Shown: positions 54,423 through 63,593 of the stretch, in pieces
How positions within the stretch are numbered: the stretch's first letter is position 1
Layout: each line of letters begins with the position of its first letter
Assembly (NCBI RefSeq): GCF_002214185.1
Contig: NZ_CP022161.1
Location: forward strand, 496,001 to 560,000
DNA from: Streptomyces capitiformicae
GTDB lineage: Bacteria; Actinomycetota; Actinomycetes; Streptomycetales; Streptomycetaceae
DNA length: 64,000 nt
Reading direction: 5' to 3'
Notes under the pieces: model-generated
Told to the model about the DNA's origin: nothing
The model's input: only the letters and a program-made list of their open reading frames with translations
Database searches by the model: none
Program-made: the position numbers and the translations under genes

Positions 54423-55363
54423 GCGTACGTCTCCTCCCGCACCTTGTCGAGGGCCTTCTGCAGATCCGCGGGATAGTCGCTCTCGAACTCGACCCAGCTC
54501 CCGTCACCGGGGTGCTCGAATCCGAGCCGTACGGCATGCAGCCACTGGCGGGTGAGACCGAGCCGCTTGGCGAGCGTCGGGTCGGCGCCGTATGTCAGGT
54601 CGCCCACGCACGGGTGCCGGTGGGCGGACATGTGGACGCGGATCTGGTGGGTGCGCCCGGTCTCCAGCTTGATGTCCAGCAGAGAAGCCGCCCGGAAGGC
54701 CTCGATCAGGTCGTAGTGCGTGACCGACGGCTTGCCCTCGGCGATGACGGCCCACTTGTAGTCGTGGTTCGGGTGCCGCCCGATGGGCGCGTCGATCGTG
54801 CCGCTGGTCGGGTCGGGGTGGCCCTGGACCAGCGTGTGGTACCGCTTGTCCACGGTCCGCTCCTTGAACTGCCGCTTCAGGAACGTGTACGCGTACTCCG
54901 ACTTGGCGACCACCATCAGCCCGGACGTGCCCACGTCGAGCCGGTGCACGATGCCCTGCCGCTCCGCGGCACCCGACGTCGAGATCCGGTACCCGGCGGC
55001 GGCGAGCCCGCCGATGACGGTCGGCCCGGACCAGCCGGGGCTCGGGTGCGCGGCCACGCCGACCGGCTTGACGATCACGACCACGTCATCGTCGTCGTGC
55101 ACGATCTCCATGCCCTCGACCGGCTCGGCGACGACCTGCACCGGCGCGGGCGCCTGCGGCATCTCGACCTCCAGCCAGGCCCCGCCGCGCACCCGCTCCG
55201 ACTTGCCGACCACCGACCCGTCGACCGTGACCTTCCCCGAGGCGGCGAGCTCGGCCGCCTTGGTACGGGAGAAGCCGAACATGCGGGAGATGGCGGCGTC
55301 GACGCGCTCGCCCTCCAGGCCGTCGGGCACGGGCAGGGTACGGATCTCGGGAATCGTGCTCAC
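54419..55363 (-). CDS. rluD: RluA-family 23S rRNA pseudouridine synthase
   Basis: A 314-residue RluA/RluD-type enzyme. An N-terminal S4 RNA-binding domain ('[31 protein letters not shown]') is followed by the catalytic '[20 protein letters not shown]' with the essential Asp near residue 140. '[12 protein letters not shown]' and '[10 protein letters not shown]' complete the fold. CATACT lies 6 bases before the GTG, suggesting a leaderless message. The upstream in-frame ATG at 55402 is rejected. It lies next to lspA, as is usual. Confidence 0.92.
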   Translation of the reverse strand: MSTIPEIRTLPVPDGLEGERVDAAISRMFGFSRTKAAELAASGKVTVDGSVVGKSERVRGGAWLEVEMPQAPAPVQVVAEPVEGMEIVHDDDDVVVIVKPVGVAAHPSPGWSGPTVIGGLAAAGYRISTSGAAERQGIVHRLDVGTSGLMVVAKSEYAYTFLKRQFKERTVDKRYHTLVQGHPDPTSGTIDAPIGRHPNHDYKWAVIAEGKPSVTHYDLIEAFRAASLLDIKLETGRTHQIRVHMSAHRHPCVGDLTYGADPTLAKRLGLTRQWLHAVRLGFEHPGDGSWVEFESDYPADLQKALDKVREETYA

Positions 55364-55448
55364 CCGTCGAGTATGCCGGACCACCCCGACACGCCCGACC
55401 ACGCCTGTGGAAAACCCCTTCGGCCCAGGGTCAGTCCTCGTGGCCCGG

Positions 55449-56060
55449 TCAGTCCTTGTGGACGGTCCCGTCCGGGTCGAGCCCCCGGAACGACAGCAGC
55501 ACGATCAGAATGCCGCCGCACACGATCGCCGAGTCCGCGAGGTTGAACACGGCGAAGCCCTTGGGTGCGATGAAGTCGACGACCGCGCCCTCGAAGACAC
55601 CCGGCGACCGGAAGATCCGGTCGGTGAGGTTGCCCAGCGCACCGCCGAGCAGCAGACCGAGCGCGATCGCCCAGGGCAGGCTGTAGAGCTTGCGGGCAAG
55701 ACGGGCGATCACCACGATCACGATCGTCGCGATCACCGTGAAGATGATCGTGAAGGCCTCGCCGAAACCGAAGGCCGCGCCCGCGTTGCGGATCGCCTCG
55801 AACTTCAGCCAGTCCCCGATGATCTCGATCGGCTCGTGGTGCTCCAGCTTGGCGACCACGATCATCTTGCTGACCAGGTCGAGCGCGTACGCCAAGGCGG
55901 CGACCCCGAACAGCACGGCGATACGACGCTTGCCGCGCGGCTGCGCGTCAGCACCCGCCTCCGCCGCCTCGGCGCCGTTCCCGCCGTCGGACTGCTCCGG
56001 GTCCGTGCCCGCCGCCTCTGGGATGTCCGGCGTACCGATGATGCGCTCCGCCTCTGCCAC
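55449..56060 (-). CDS. lspA: Lipoprotein signal peptidase
   Basis: A 203-residue membrane aspartyl protease cutting signal peptides before the lipidated cysteine. The catalytic Asp pair is in 'GNLTDRIF' and '[12 protein letters not shown]'. Four membrane segments begin near residue 46. The first 45 residues are an acidic cytosolic extension (Glu/Asp/Gly-rich), common in Streptomyces. The GTG start follows GAGGGA. It works downstream of Lgt, also in this window. Confidence 0.95.
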   Translation of the reverse strand: MAEAERIIGTPDIPEAAGTDPEQSDGGNGAEAAEAGADAQPRGKRRIAVLFGVAALAYALDLVSKMIVVAKLEHHEPIEIIGDWLKFEAIRNAGAAFGFGEAFTIIFTVIATIVIVVIARLARKLYSLPWAIALGLLLGGALGNLTDRIFRSPGVFEGAVVDFIAPKGFAVFNLADSAIVCGGILIVLLSFRGLDPDGTVHKD

Positions 56061-56140
56061 GTGAGTCCCTCAACCTAGGTTCCTGACTGAGGACAAAGGT
56101 ACGACACGACCCACGTGGCGGCAGGCTCAGGCGACGATCA

Positions 56141-57064
56141 CTATCGGCGTTCCTGCTTCTGCTTGCACTCCACGCACAACGTGGCCCGCGGGAAGGCCTG
56201 CATCCGCGCCTTGCCGATCGGGTTGCCGCAGTTCTCGCAGAGCCCGTACGTGCCGGCCGCGAGCCGGTCCAGGGCGCGCTCGGTCTGGTCGAGCATCTCG
56301 CGCGCGTTGTGGGCGAGCGCCATCTCGTGCTCGCGCGTGATGTTCTTGGCCCCGGTGTCGGCCTGGTCGTCGCCGGCGCCGTCCCCGGAGTCCCGCATCA
56401 GGCCCGTGAGCGACCGCTCGGATGCCTCCAGCTCCGCCCGCAGCCGCATCGCCTCGGACTGCAGCTCCGTACGCGCCTCGGCGACCTCCGCCGGACTCCA
56501 GGGGTCCTCACCGGGGCGTACCGCGAGCTCACCGGGCTTCACCGCGGCGGGCCGTGCATTGGGGACGGCGGTGGGCTTCTTCGCCGCCGTAGCCGTACCA
56601 GGAGTGTTCTTCGCAACCACCGTCGTGGCTCCCGTCGTCTCGGCGGCCTCGGCCGCGCCCACCTTCTTGACCGTGCTCTTCTTGGTAGAGGTGCTCTCGG
56701 TGGTGCTCTTCTTGGACGTGCTCTTCGCAGGTGCGCTCTTGGCGGCGCTCTTCTTGGCGGTGGCCTTCTTGGCGACGCTCTTCGCGGCGGCCTTCCTTCC
56801 CGTGGCGCCGGACCCAGCCGTCCTCTCCTTCTTCGTCACCCGCACGGCCCCCGCGCCCTGCGTGGCCTCCTCCGCCGCGGCAGCCCTCGAACGGGCGGCC
56901 CCCCGCTCCGAAACACCCTTCTCCGTAGTAGCCGTCTTCCGCGCGGTCGTCTTCTTGGCGGCCGCCTTCACCCCAGAGGCCGTGCGGACCTGCTTCTCAC
57001 CGCCGGAGGCCACCGTGGATCTGCCGGACGCCGACTGCTGTACGGCGGTCTTCTTCGCCACCAT
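56141..57064 (-). CDS. TraR/DksA zinc-finger protein with histone H1-like tail
   Basis: A 307-residue protein. The C-terminal 110 residues are a TraR/DksA domain with coiled-coil ('REHEMALAHNAREMLDQTERALDRL') and a C4 zinc finger ('GLCENCGNPIGKARMQAFPRATLCVECKQKQE'). The N-terminal 190 residues are Lys/Ala/Ser/Thr-rich with AKK/AAK repeats, like bacterial histone H1 proteins, and probably bind DNA. The domain fold suggests RNA-polymerase secondary-channel binding. I start at the ATG at 57064 because GAAGGGG lies upstream. Confidence 0.86.
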   Translation of the reverse strand: MVAKKTAVQQSASGRSTVASGGEKQVRTASGVKAAAKKTTARKTATTEKGVSERGAARSRAAAAEEATQGAGAVRVTKKERTAGSGATGRKAAAKSVAKKATAKKSAAKSAPAKSTSKKSTTESTSTKKSTVKKVGAAEAAETTGATTVVAKNTPGTATAAKKPTAVPNARPAAVKPGELAVRPGEDPWSPAEVAEARTELQSEAMRLRAELEASERSLTGLMRDSGDGAGDDQADTGAKNITREHEMALAHNAREMLDQTERALDRLAAGTYGLCENCGNPIGKARMQAFPRATLCVECKQKQERR

Positions 57065-57404
57065 GGCCGCGGCCCCTTCACATACTGTGATCTTGCTCGC
57101 GAATCGTGCTGGGACGATAAATCGACTTGAGTCCCGCAGCAACGGGGCACATCACCCATTCCGCCCGCCCCACCATCGTCGCGCGGCGAGCCTTCAAGCG
57201 TGATGCCCAGCTCCCCGCCGGGTATTCCGCCCCGCCGCACGTCCCAGGATCCGGACGCCTCACTCGCTCCATTCGGGTCACCCGCAGGTCACCGCACCCC
57301 CGGACCACGAGCCCTCCGAACGCCCCCGCCGCCCCCGTCCACGACCGCCGGAAAACCGGTCGGCCGCTGTCCGCGCGGCGCCGTACACTGGGCGGAGCGA
57401 AAAG
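57065..57404. other. Gap between TraR/DksA gene and ileS leader
   Basis: No supported gene. Near 57384-57389 TACACT resembles a -10 box for rightward transcription into the T-box leader, but no clear -35 is seen. The rest is high-GC without obvious structure; open frames here lack convincing codon use. Confidence 0.4.
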
Positions 57405-57692
57405 CGTGGATGGGGACGAGTAGCGGCGTACGCAGCCCAGAGCGACCCGGGGACGGTGGAAGCCCGGGGGCGAGCGCGACGTGAAGATCACCCCGGAGCC
57501 GCCGGAAGAAAGCCGAAACCCATCGGGCTCGGCCGGTAGACCCGGCATCGCGACCTCAATGAGGGGGCTCACCGGTGCGTACGGGGCACAGGGGAGCCAA
57601 GGAGGGTGGTACCGCGGGAGCACGCCGCACACGGCGTTCAAAGGATCGAAGCTCTCGTCCCTCCGACGGAAGGCAGCAAGTCCGTTGGAGGA
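57405..57692 (+). promoter_or_regulatory. T-box riboswitch of ileS (translational type)
   Basis: The conserved T-box sequence AGGGTGGTACCGCGGGAGC begins at 57603. A purine-rich stretch upstream (GTGAAGATC) offers an Ile specifier codon ATC at 57487-57489. Near the end CCTCCGACGGA (57660-57670) pairs with TCCGTTGGAGG (57681-57691) and so hides the ribosome site GGAGG of ileS. Uncharged tRNA-Ile should break this sequestrator and switch translation on. The class is known in actinobacteria. Confidence 0.88.
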
Positions 57693-57701
57693 AGCCCGCT
57701 C

Positions 57702-60700
57702 ATGACAGAGCCGACATACCGCCAGGTGCCCGCCCAGGTGGACCTGCCCGCGCTCGAGCACGCCGTGCTCGACTTCTGGCGCGAGCAGAAGATCTTCGCC
57801 AAGAGCCTGGAGCAGTCCGAGGGCCGCCCCGAGTGGGTGTTCTACGAGGGCCCGCCCACCGCCAACGGCATGCCGGGCGCCCACCACATCGAGGCCCGCG
57901 TCTTCAAGGACGTCTTCCCCCGCTTCCGCACGATGCGCGGCTACCACGTGGCCCGCAAGGCCGGCTGGGACTGCCACGGCCTCCCGGTGGAGCTGGCGGT
58001 CGAGAAGGAGCTCGGCTTCAGCGGCAAGCAGGACATCGAGGCGTACGGCATCGCCGAGTTCAACGCCAAGTGCCGCGAGTCCGTGACCCGCCACACCGAC
58101 GCCTTCGAAGCGCTGACGAGCCGTATGGGGTACTGGACCGACCTCCAGGACCCCTACCGCACCATGGACCCCGAGTACATCGAGTCCGTGTGGTGGTCGC
58201 TCAAGGAGATCTTCGACAAGGGCCTGCTGGTCCAGGACCACCGCGTCGCCCCCTGGTGCCCCCGCTGCGGCACCGGCCTGTCGGACCACGAGCTGGCGCA
58301 GGGCTACGAGACGGTCGTCGACCCCTCGGTGTACGTCCGTTTCCCGCTCACCTCCGGTCCGCTCGCCGGCGAAGCCGCACTCCTGGTGTGGACGACGACG
58401 CCCTGGACCCTCGTCTCCAACACGGCCGTGGCCACGCACCCCGACGTCACGTACGCGGTCGCGACCAACGGCGAGGAGAAGCTTGTCGTCGCCGAGCCGC
58501 TCGTCGCCAAGGCCCTCGGCGAGGGCTGGGAGACCACCGGCCAGACCTTCACGGGCGCCGAAATGGAGCGCTGGACGTATCAACGTCCGTTCGAGCTGGT
58601 TGAGTTCCCGGAAGCTGCGCATTTCGTCGTCAACGCCGAATACGTCACGACCGAGGACGGTACGGGTCTGGTCCACCAGTCCCCCGCCTTCGGTGAGGAC
58701 GACCTCAAGGTCTGCCGCTCGTACGGCCTGCCCGTGGTGAACCCCGTCCGCCCCGACGGCACCTTCGAGGAGGACGTCCCGCTTGTCGGGGGAGTCTTCT
58801 TCAAGAAGGCGGACGAAAAGCTCACCGAGGACCTCCAGCAGCGCGGTCTGCTCTTCAAGCACATCCCGTACGAGCACAGCTACCCCCACTGCTGGCGCTG
58901 CCACACCGCGCTCCTCTACTACGCGCAGCCGTCCTGGTACATCCGCACCACCACCGTCAAGGACCGTCTCCTCCAGGAGAACGAGAAGACCAACTGGTTC
59001 CCGGACTCGGTCAAGAACGGCCGCTACGGGGACTGGCTGAACAACAACATCGACTGGGCCCTGTCCCGCAATCGCTACTGGGGCACCCCCCTGCCGATCT
59101 GGCGCTGCGAGGACGACCACCTCACCTGTGTCGGCTCCCTCGCCGAGCTGACCGAGCTGACCGGCACCGACCAGTCGGGCCTCGACCCGCACCGCCCGTA
59201 CATCGACGAGGTCACCTTCGCCTGCCGCCACGACGGCTGCGGCGCGACCGCGACCCGCGTCCCGGAGGTCATCGACGCCTGGTACGACTCGGGTTCGATG
59301 CCGTTCGCACAGTGGGGCTACCCGTACAAGAACAAGGAGCTGTTCGAGGCCCGCTACCCGGCGCAGTTCATCTGCGAGGCCATCGACCAGACCCGCGGCT
59401 GGTTCTACACGCTGATGGCCGTCGGCACCCTGGTCTTCGACAAGTCCTCGTACGAGAACGTCGTCTGTCTCGGCCACATCCTCGCCGAGGACGGCCGCAA
59501 GATGTCCAAGCACCTGGGCAACACCCTTGAGCCGATCCCGCTGATGGACCAGCACGGCGCCGACGCGGTCCGCTGGTTCATGGCGGCCGGCGGCTCCCCG
59601 TGGGCGGCCCGCCGCGTAGGCCACGGCACGATCCAGGAGGTCGTCCGCAAGACGCTCCTCACGTACTGGAACACGGTCGCCTTCCAGGCCCTGTACGCCC
59701 GTACGTCGAACTGGGCGCCCAGCGCGGCCGACCCGGCCCCCGCCGACCGCCCGGTCCTCGACCGCTGGCTCCTGTCCGAACTCCACGCGCTCACCGACCA
59801 GGTGACACAGGCTCTGGAGGCGTACGACACCCAGCGCGCCGGCAAGCTCCTCTCGGCGTTCGTCGACGACCTGTCCAACTGGTACGTACGCCGGTCGCGT
59901 CGCCGCTTCTGGCAGGGCGACAAGGCGGCGCTGCGCACGCTGCACGAGGTCGTCGAGACGGTCACGAAGCTGATGGCCCCGCTGACCCCGTTCATCACCG
60001 AGCGGGTCTGGCAGGACCTGATCGTGCCGGTCTCCCCGGGAGCCCCGGAATCCGTGCACCTGGCGGTCTGGCCGGAGGCGGACCTGTCGGCGATCGACCC
60101 GGAGCTGTCGAAGCAGATGGTCCTGGTCCGCCGCCTGGTCGAGCTGGGCCGGGCCACGCGCGCGGAGTCCGGCGTCAAGACCCGCCAGCCGCTGTCCCGC
60201 GCCCTGGTGGCCGCGACCGGCTTCGAGTCCCTGGACCCCGAGCTGCACACCCAGATCACGGAAGAGCTGAACGTGAGTTCGCTGGCGTCCCTGAGCGAGG
60301 TCGGCGGCTCCCTGGTGGACACCACCGCCAAGGCCAACTTCCGCGCCCTGGGCAAGCGCTTCGGCAAGCGCGTCCAGGACGTGGCCAAGGCCGTCGCGGG
60401 CGCCGACGCGGCCGCCCTCTCCCTCGCCCTCCGCGAGGGCACGGCATCGGTCGAGGTCGACGGCGAGAAGATCACTCTCGCCCCGGACGAAGTGATCATC
60501 ACGGAGACTCCGCGGGAGGGTTGGTCGGTGGCATCCGACTCCGGCGCCACGGTCGCCCTGGACCTGGAGATCACGGAGGAGTTGCGTAGGGCGGGCCTGG
60601 CCCGAGACGCCATCCGCCTCATCCAGGAGGCCCGCAAGAACAGCGGCCTCGACGTGGCCGACCGTATCGCCCTCCGCTGGGTGGCAACGGACCCGGCGGT

Positions 60701-60845
60701 GGCTGCGGCCCTGTCCGAGCACTCGGCGTTGATCGCCGACGAGGTCCTCGCCACGGACTTCGCCTCCGGCGAGGCCGACGAGACGTACGGCACACCCTTC
60801 ACGGACGAGCCCCTCGGCCTGACCTTCCGTCTCCGCAAGGCCTGA
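57702..60845 (+). CDS. ileS: Isoleucyl-tRNA synthetase, type 2 with GxHH motif
   Basis: A 1047-residue class I synthetase of the eukaryote-like type 2. The active-site signature, normally HxGH, reads G59-A-H61-H62 ('PTANGMPGAHHIEAR'), i.e. the GxHH swap. The second motif is 'RKMSKHLGN' with K600-M-S-K-H. The CP1 editing domain and C-terminal anticodon-binding domain ('NWYVRRSRRRFW') are present. Type 2 enzymes tolerate mupirocin and the GxHH form is known to be hyper-resistant. The ATG follows GGAGG, which the T-box controls. Confidence 0.95.
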   Translation: MTEPTYRQVPAQVDLPALEHAVLDFWREQKIFAKSLEQSEGRPEWVFYEGPPTANGMPGAHHIEARVFKDVFPRFRTMRGYHVARKAGWDCHGLPVELAVEKELGFSGKQDIEAYGIAEFNAKCRESVTRHTDAFEALTSRMGYWTDLQDPYRTMDPEYIESVWWSLKEIFDKGLLVQDHRVAPWCPRCGTGLSDHELAQGYETVVDPSVYVRFPLTSGPLAGEAALLVWTTTPWTLVSNTAVATHPDVTYAVATNGEEKLVVAEPLVAKALGEGWETTGQTFTGAEMERWTYQRPFELVEFPEAAHFVVNAEYVTTEDGTGLVHQSPAFGEDDLKVCRSYGLPVVNPVRPDGTFEEDVPLVGGVFFKKADEKLTEDLQQRGLLFKHIPYEHSYPHCWRCHTALLYYAQPSWYIRTTTVKDRLLQENEKTNWFPDSVKNGRYGDWLNNNIDWALSRNRYWGTPLPIWRCEDDHLTCVGSLAELTELTGTDQSGLDPHRPYIDEVTFACRHDGCGATATRVPEVIDAWYDSGSMPFAQWGYPYKNKELFEARYPAQFICEAIDQTRGWFYTLMAVGTLVFDKSSYENVVCLGHILAEDGRKMSKHLGNTLEPIPLMDQHGADAVRWFMAAGGSPWAARRVGHGTIQEVVRKTLLTYWNTVAFQALYARTSNWAPSAADPAPADRPVLDRWLLSELHALTDQVTQALEAYDTQRAGKLLSAFVDDLSNWYVRRSRRRFWQGDKAALRTLHEVVETVTKLMAPLTPFITERVWQDLIVPVSPGAPESVHLAVWPEADLSAIDPELSKQMVLVRRLVELGRATRAESGVKTRQPLSRALVAATGFESLDPELHTQITEELNVSSLASLSEVGGSLVDTTAKANFRALGKRFGKRVQDVAKAVAGADAAALSLALREGTASVEVDGEKITLAPDEVIITETPREGWSVASDSGATVALDLEITEELRRAGLARDAIRLIQEARKNSGLDVADRIALRWVATDPAVAAALSEHSALIADEVLATDFASGEADETYGTPFTDEPLGLTFRLRKA

Positions 60846-60988
60846 CCCCGACGTCTGCCGCCCCAGCGGCCCGCTGTCCTGGCTGCGGGCAGTCGTGCCA
60901 CTGGGGCGGCACGGGTGGGCGCAGCGGCACCTCGTAACGCCGAGGTGCGCAGGCCCACCCCCGCCCAGCACGACCACCGGGCACCCAA

Positions 60989-61032
60989 CGAAGGCCCGGG
61001 GCACGGAGAAATTCCGGCGCCCCGGGCCTTCG
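60989..61032. terminator. 14-bp hairpin downstream of ileS
   Basis: CGAAGGCCCGGGGC (60989-61002) pairs perfectly with GCCCCGGGCCTTCG (61019-61032). It lies about 145 bases after ileS, beyond a repeat. Confidence 0.75.
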
Positions 61033-61104
61033 GCGTTGCGTACGTCGGACACGCACACCCATACCCGAACAAGCGCACCGCACCCACTCCGGAACGCACC
61101 CAGC

Positions 61105-61145
61105 AAAAAGGGCGGGGCCCCGGATCGAAATCCGGGGCCCCGCCC
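61105..61145 (-). terminator. Rho-independent terminator of divIVA
   Basis: Perfect 15-bp stem (61110-61124 with 61131-61145), loop TCGAAA, followed on the minus strand by TTTTT (61105-61109). It is the only T-tailed terminator found here and ends the leftward division operon. Confidence 0.92.
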
Positions 61146-61181
61146 TGAACGCTGCCGACGCCTACCGCGTACCAGTATGTG

Positions 61182-62423
61182 TCAGTTGTCGTCCTCGTCG
61201 ATGAGGAACCCACGCATCGGCGAGGGCGCCTGCCCCATCGGCGACGGCCCCTGGGGCCGGACCGGAGCCATCGGCTGGGTCATGGCCGGGGACATCTGCT
61301 GCTGACCGCCGTAGGAGGGCGCGGCCGGCGCCGGAGCACCACCCATGCCTCCACCCATACCGCCCGGGTTGCCACCGTAGGACGGGGCGCTGGCACCGGC
61401 CGGAGCCATGGAGGGCGCCGGGGACGGCGGCAGCGACGCGGTCGCCGGGGTGCGCGGCGGAGCGAGCGAGTCGTCGGCCTGGGTCTCCAGCTGACGCAGC
61501 TGGCTCTCCAGGTAGGACTTCAGCCGCGTACGGTACTCGCGCTCGAAGCCGCGCAGGTCCTCGACCTTGCGCTCCAGCGTGGCGCGAGCGGACTCCAGGG
61601 AGCCCATCGCGACGCGGTGCTTCTCCTGCGCGTCCCGCTCCAGGGCGTCGGCCTTGGCACGGGCGTCGCGCTCCAGACCCTCGGCGCGGCTACGGGCCTC
61701 ACCGACGATCTTGTTGGCCTCGGAACGGGCCTCGGCGATCGCCTGGTCGGCGGTCTGCTGGGCCAGCGAGAGCACACGCGCGGCGCTGTCGCCGCCGGGG
61801 CCCTGACCGGGGCCGCCCATCGGACCGCCCATGGGGCCGCCCATCGGGCCACCCATCTGCTGCTGCATGGGAGGCTGGCCACCCATGGGACCCTGGCCCA
61901 TCTGGCCCTGGCCCATCTGCGGCTGCATCTGGCCCTGACCCATCGGGCCCTGGCCCATCGGCCCCTGACCCATCGGGCCGGGACCCTGCTGTCCGCCCTG
62001 GCCACCGGGGCCGGCGGGCAGCTGCGGCGCACCGCTCGGCAGCTGGGGCGGGCCACCCATGGGGCCCCCCATCTGCTGCGGCGGGCCCGATATGCCGGCG
62101 GGTACGGGAGCGCCGGGACCTCGCATGCCCTGCTGCGGCATGCCGCCCTGCTGCATACCGCCTTGCTGCATACCGCCTTGCTGCATGCCGCCCTGCTGCT
62201 GGTCCTGCGGCTCCGGGGGCTTGCGCATGTTCTGCTGGTTCTGGGCAGCGGCGCGCGTGGCCGCGGCCAGTTTGGCGCGCAGGTCCTCGTTCTCGCGGAG
62301 CAGGCGCGTCAGTTCGGCTTCGACCTCATCGAGGAAGGCATCGACCTCGTCCTCGTCATAGCCTTCTCGGAGGCGGACGGTCGTGAACTGCTTGTTCCGC
62401 ACGTCCTCGGGGGTCAACGGCAT
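61182..62423 (-). CDS. divIVA: Polar growth protein DivIVA
   Basis: A 413-residue coiled-coil protein that marks hyphal tips and directs apical wall growth. The N-terminal '[38 protein letters not shown]' is the membrane-binding domain. Residues about 75-215 are a Gln/Gly/Met/Pro-rich linker with tandem repeats (GGMQQ four times; GPMGQ; MGGP). A long coiled coil (215-325) and a Pro/Ala-rich tail ending 'GFLIDEDDN' follow. GAGGTGA precedes the ATG. Confidence 0.96.
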   Translation of the reverse strand: MPLTPEDVRNKQFTTVRLREGYDEDEVDAFLDEVEAELTRLLRENEDLRAKLAAATRAAAQNQQNMRKPPEPQDQQQGGMQQGGMQQGGMQQGGMPQQGMRGPGAPVPAGISGPPQQMGGPMGGPPQLPSGAPQLPAGPGGQGGQQGPGPMGQGPMGQGPMGQGQMQPQMGQGQMGQGPMGGQPPMQQQMGGPMGGPMGGPMGGPGQGPGGDSAARVLSLAQQTADQAIAEARSEANKIVGEARSRAEGLERDARAKADALERDAQEKHRVAMGSLESARATLERKVEDLRGFEREYRTRLKSYLESQLRQLETQADDSLAPPRTPATASLPPSPAPSMAPAGASAPSYGGNPGGMGGGMGGAPAPAAPSYGGQQQMSPAMTQPMAPVRPQGPSPMGQAPSPMRGFLIDEDDN

Positions 62424-62478
62424 CTCTTCACCTCAACGTAGTCGTCGGCATTCGGCAAGACGTAGGTCACATCGCTCA

Positions 62479-62763
62479 TCACAGCCGACCAACGATCGCG
62501 ATCAGGATGTAGACGATGATCATCAGTACGAAGAAGGACAGGTCGAGCGCCACGCCCCCGAGACGCAGCGGCGGAATGAACCGCCGCAGAAGCTTGAGCG
62601 GTGGATCAGTGACAGTGTAGGTGGCCTCAAGAACGACCACCATCGCCTTGCCGGGTTGCCATGAGCGGGCGAACTGGAAGACATAGTCCATGACCAACCG
62701 GAAGATGAGCACGATGAGGAAGCACATCAGCGCGATGTAGATGACATCCAGAACCACGCTCAT
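62479..62763 (-). CDS. YggT family membrane protein
   Basis: A 94-residue protein with two YggT helices (about 3-25 and 72-92) and the family core 'FVFQFARSW', 'TDPPLKLLRRFIPPLRLGGVALDLSFFVLMIIVYIL'. It occurs between sepF and divIVA in many Gram-positives and is thought to help division or osmotic control; the exact role is unclear. GAGAGGGAAG lies upstream. Confidence 0.9.
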   Translation of the reverse strand: MSVVLDVIYIALMCFLIVLIFRLVMDYVFQFARSWQPGKAMVVVLEATYTVTDPPLKLLRRFIPPLRLGGVALDLSFFVLMIIVYILIAIVGRL

Positions 62764-62822
62764 GACCTGTGCTTCCCTCTCCCCTGTTTCCCATTTCGTG
62801 CCGTTCGTTCCGGTGGTGCGTC

Positions 62823-63464
62823 TCAGCTCTGGTTGAAGAACCCGCCCTCTGCGATGCGGGCCTTGTCCTCCGCCGTGACATCGACGTTAGCAGGCGACAA
62901 CAGGAACACCTTCTGCGTCACCCGCTCGATGCTGCCGTGAAGACCAAACACCAAACCGGCAGCAAAGTCGACAAGTCGCTTCGCATCTGTGTCGTCCATC
63001 TCAGTCAGATTCATGATCACCGGGGTGCCCTCACGGAAGTGTTCCCCGATGGTACGGGCCTCGTTGTAGGTCCGCGGGTGCAACGTGGTGATCCGGTAAG
63101 GCTCTCGTTCGGACACAACCTTGGGCATGATCACCGGCGCGTTCTTCTCCAGGCTCGAACGTTCTTGTGTGATGGACGCCACGGGCGCGATCCGGGCGGG
63201 TCGCACCGATTCCGCGGGGAGCGAAGTGGAATGCGACACAGGTTCGCGCTGTACCGGGGGCTGCACCACTCGCACCGATTCATCCCTTTGGGACTGATGT
63301 GACTGGTGCGCCTGGTGTACCGGCTCGCGGCGCCGGTGGTCCCGCTCAGGCTCCGGGTCGAGCTCGGGCTCGAAGTCGTCATCGGGGTCGAATCCCCTGC
63401 CGTCGTACCCATCGTCCTCCACGAGGCCGAGGTAGACCGCCATCTTGCGCATCGCGCCGGCCAT
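62823..63464 (-). CDS. sepF: Cell division protein SepF
   Basis: A 213-residue FtsZ membrane anchor. The N-terminal amphipathic helix ('[15 protein letters not shown]') is followed by a His/Glu/Arg-rich variable linker. The SepF domain has '[59 protein letters not shown]' and '[11 protein letters not shown]'. GGAGGA precedes the ATG. Typical length for actinobacteria. Confidence 0.96.
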   Translation of the reverse strand: MAGAMRKMAVYLGLVEDDGYDGRGFDPDDDFEPELDPEPERDHRRREPVHQAHQSHQSQRDESVRVVQPPVQREPVSHSTSLPAESVRPARIAPVASITQERSSLEKNAPVIMPKVVSEREPYRITTLHPRTYNEARTIGEHFREGTPVIMNLTEMDDTDAKRLVDFAAGLVFGLHGSIERVTQKVFLLSPANVDVTAEDKARIAEGGFFNQS

Positions 63465-63593
63465 GCTCTGAGTCCTCCGCTCTGTGGTGGATCGACTGAC
63501 GACTTCCCAAGTGCCCGCGATCCACGAGGTCGTTGCGCCCGCCCTTCGACGGAATGACCATATTTTCTGCTGTGGTCCGACTTCTTGGCGACG

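Larger units (their letters stand above)
60846..61181. other. ileS/divIVA intergenic region with repeat and terminators
   Basis: A 336-base convergent region without genes. It holds a copy of the Streptomyces element also found inside the gene at 13082 (60883-60925), with nested inverted repeats TGCCGCCCCAG/CTGGGGCGGCA and GGTGGGC.../...GCCCACC. Two strong terminators follow (60989-61032 and 61105-61145). Confidence 0.6.

Noticed and set aside
57078..61106. 1342-residue leftward frame opposite ileS
   Set aside because: Antisense shadow produced by GC3 bias; ileS on the other strand is fully supported by motifs.
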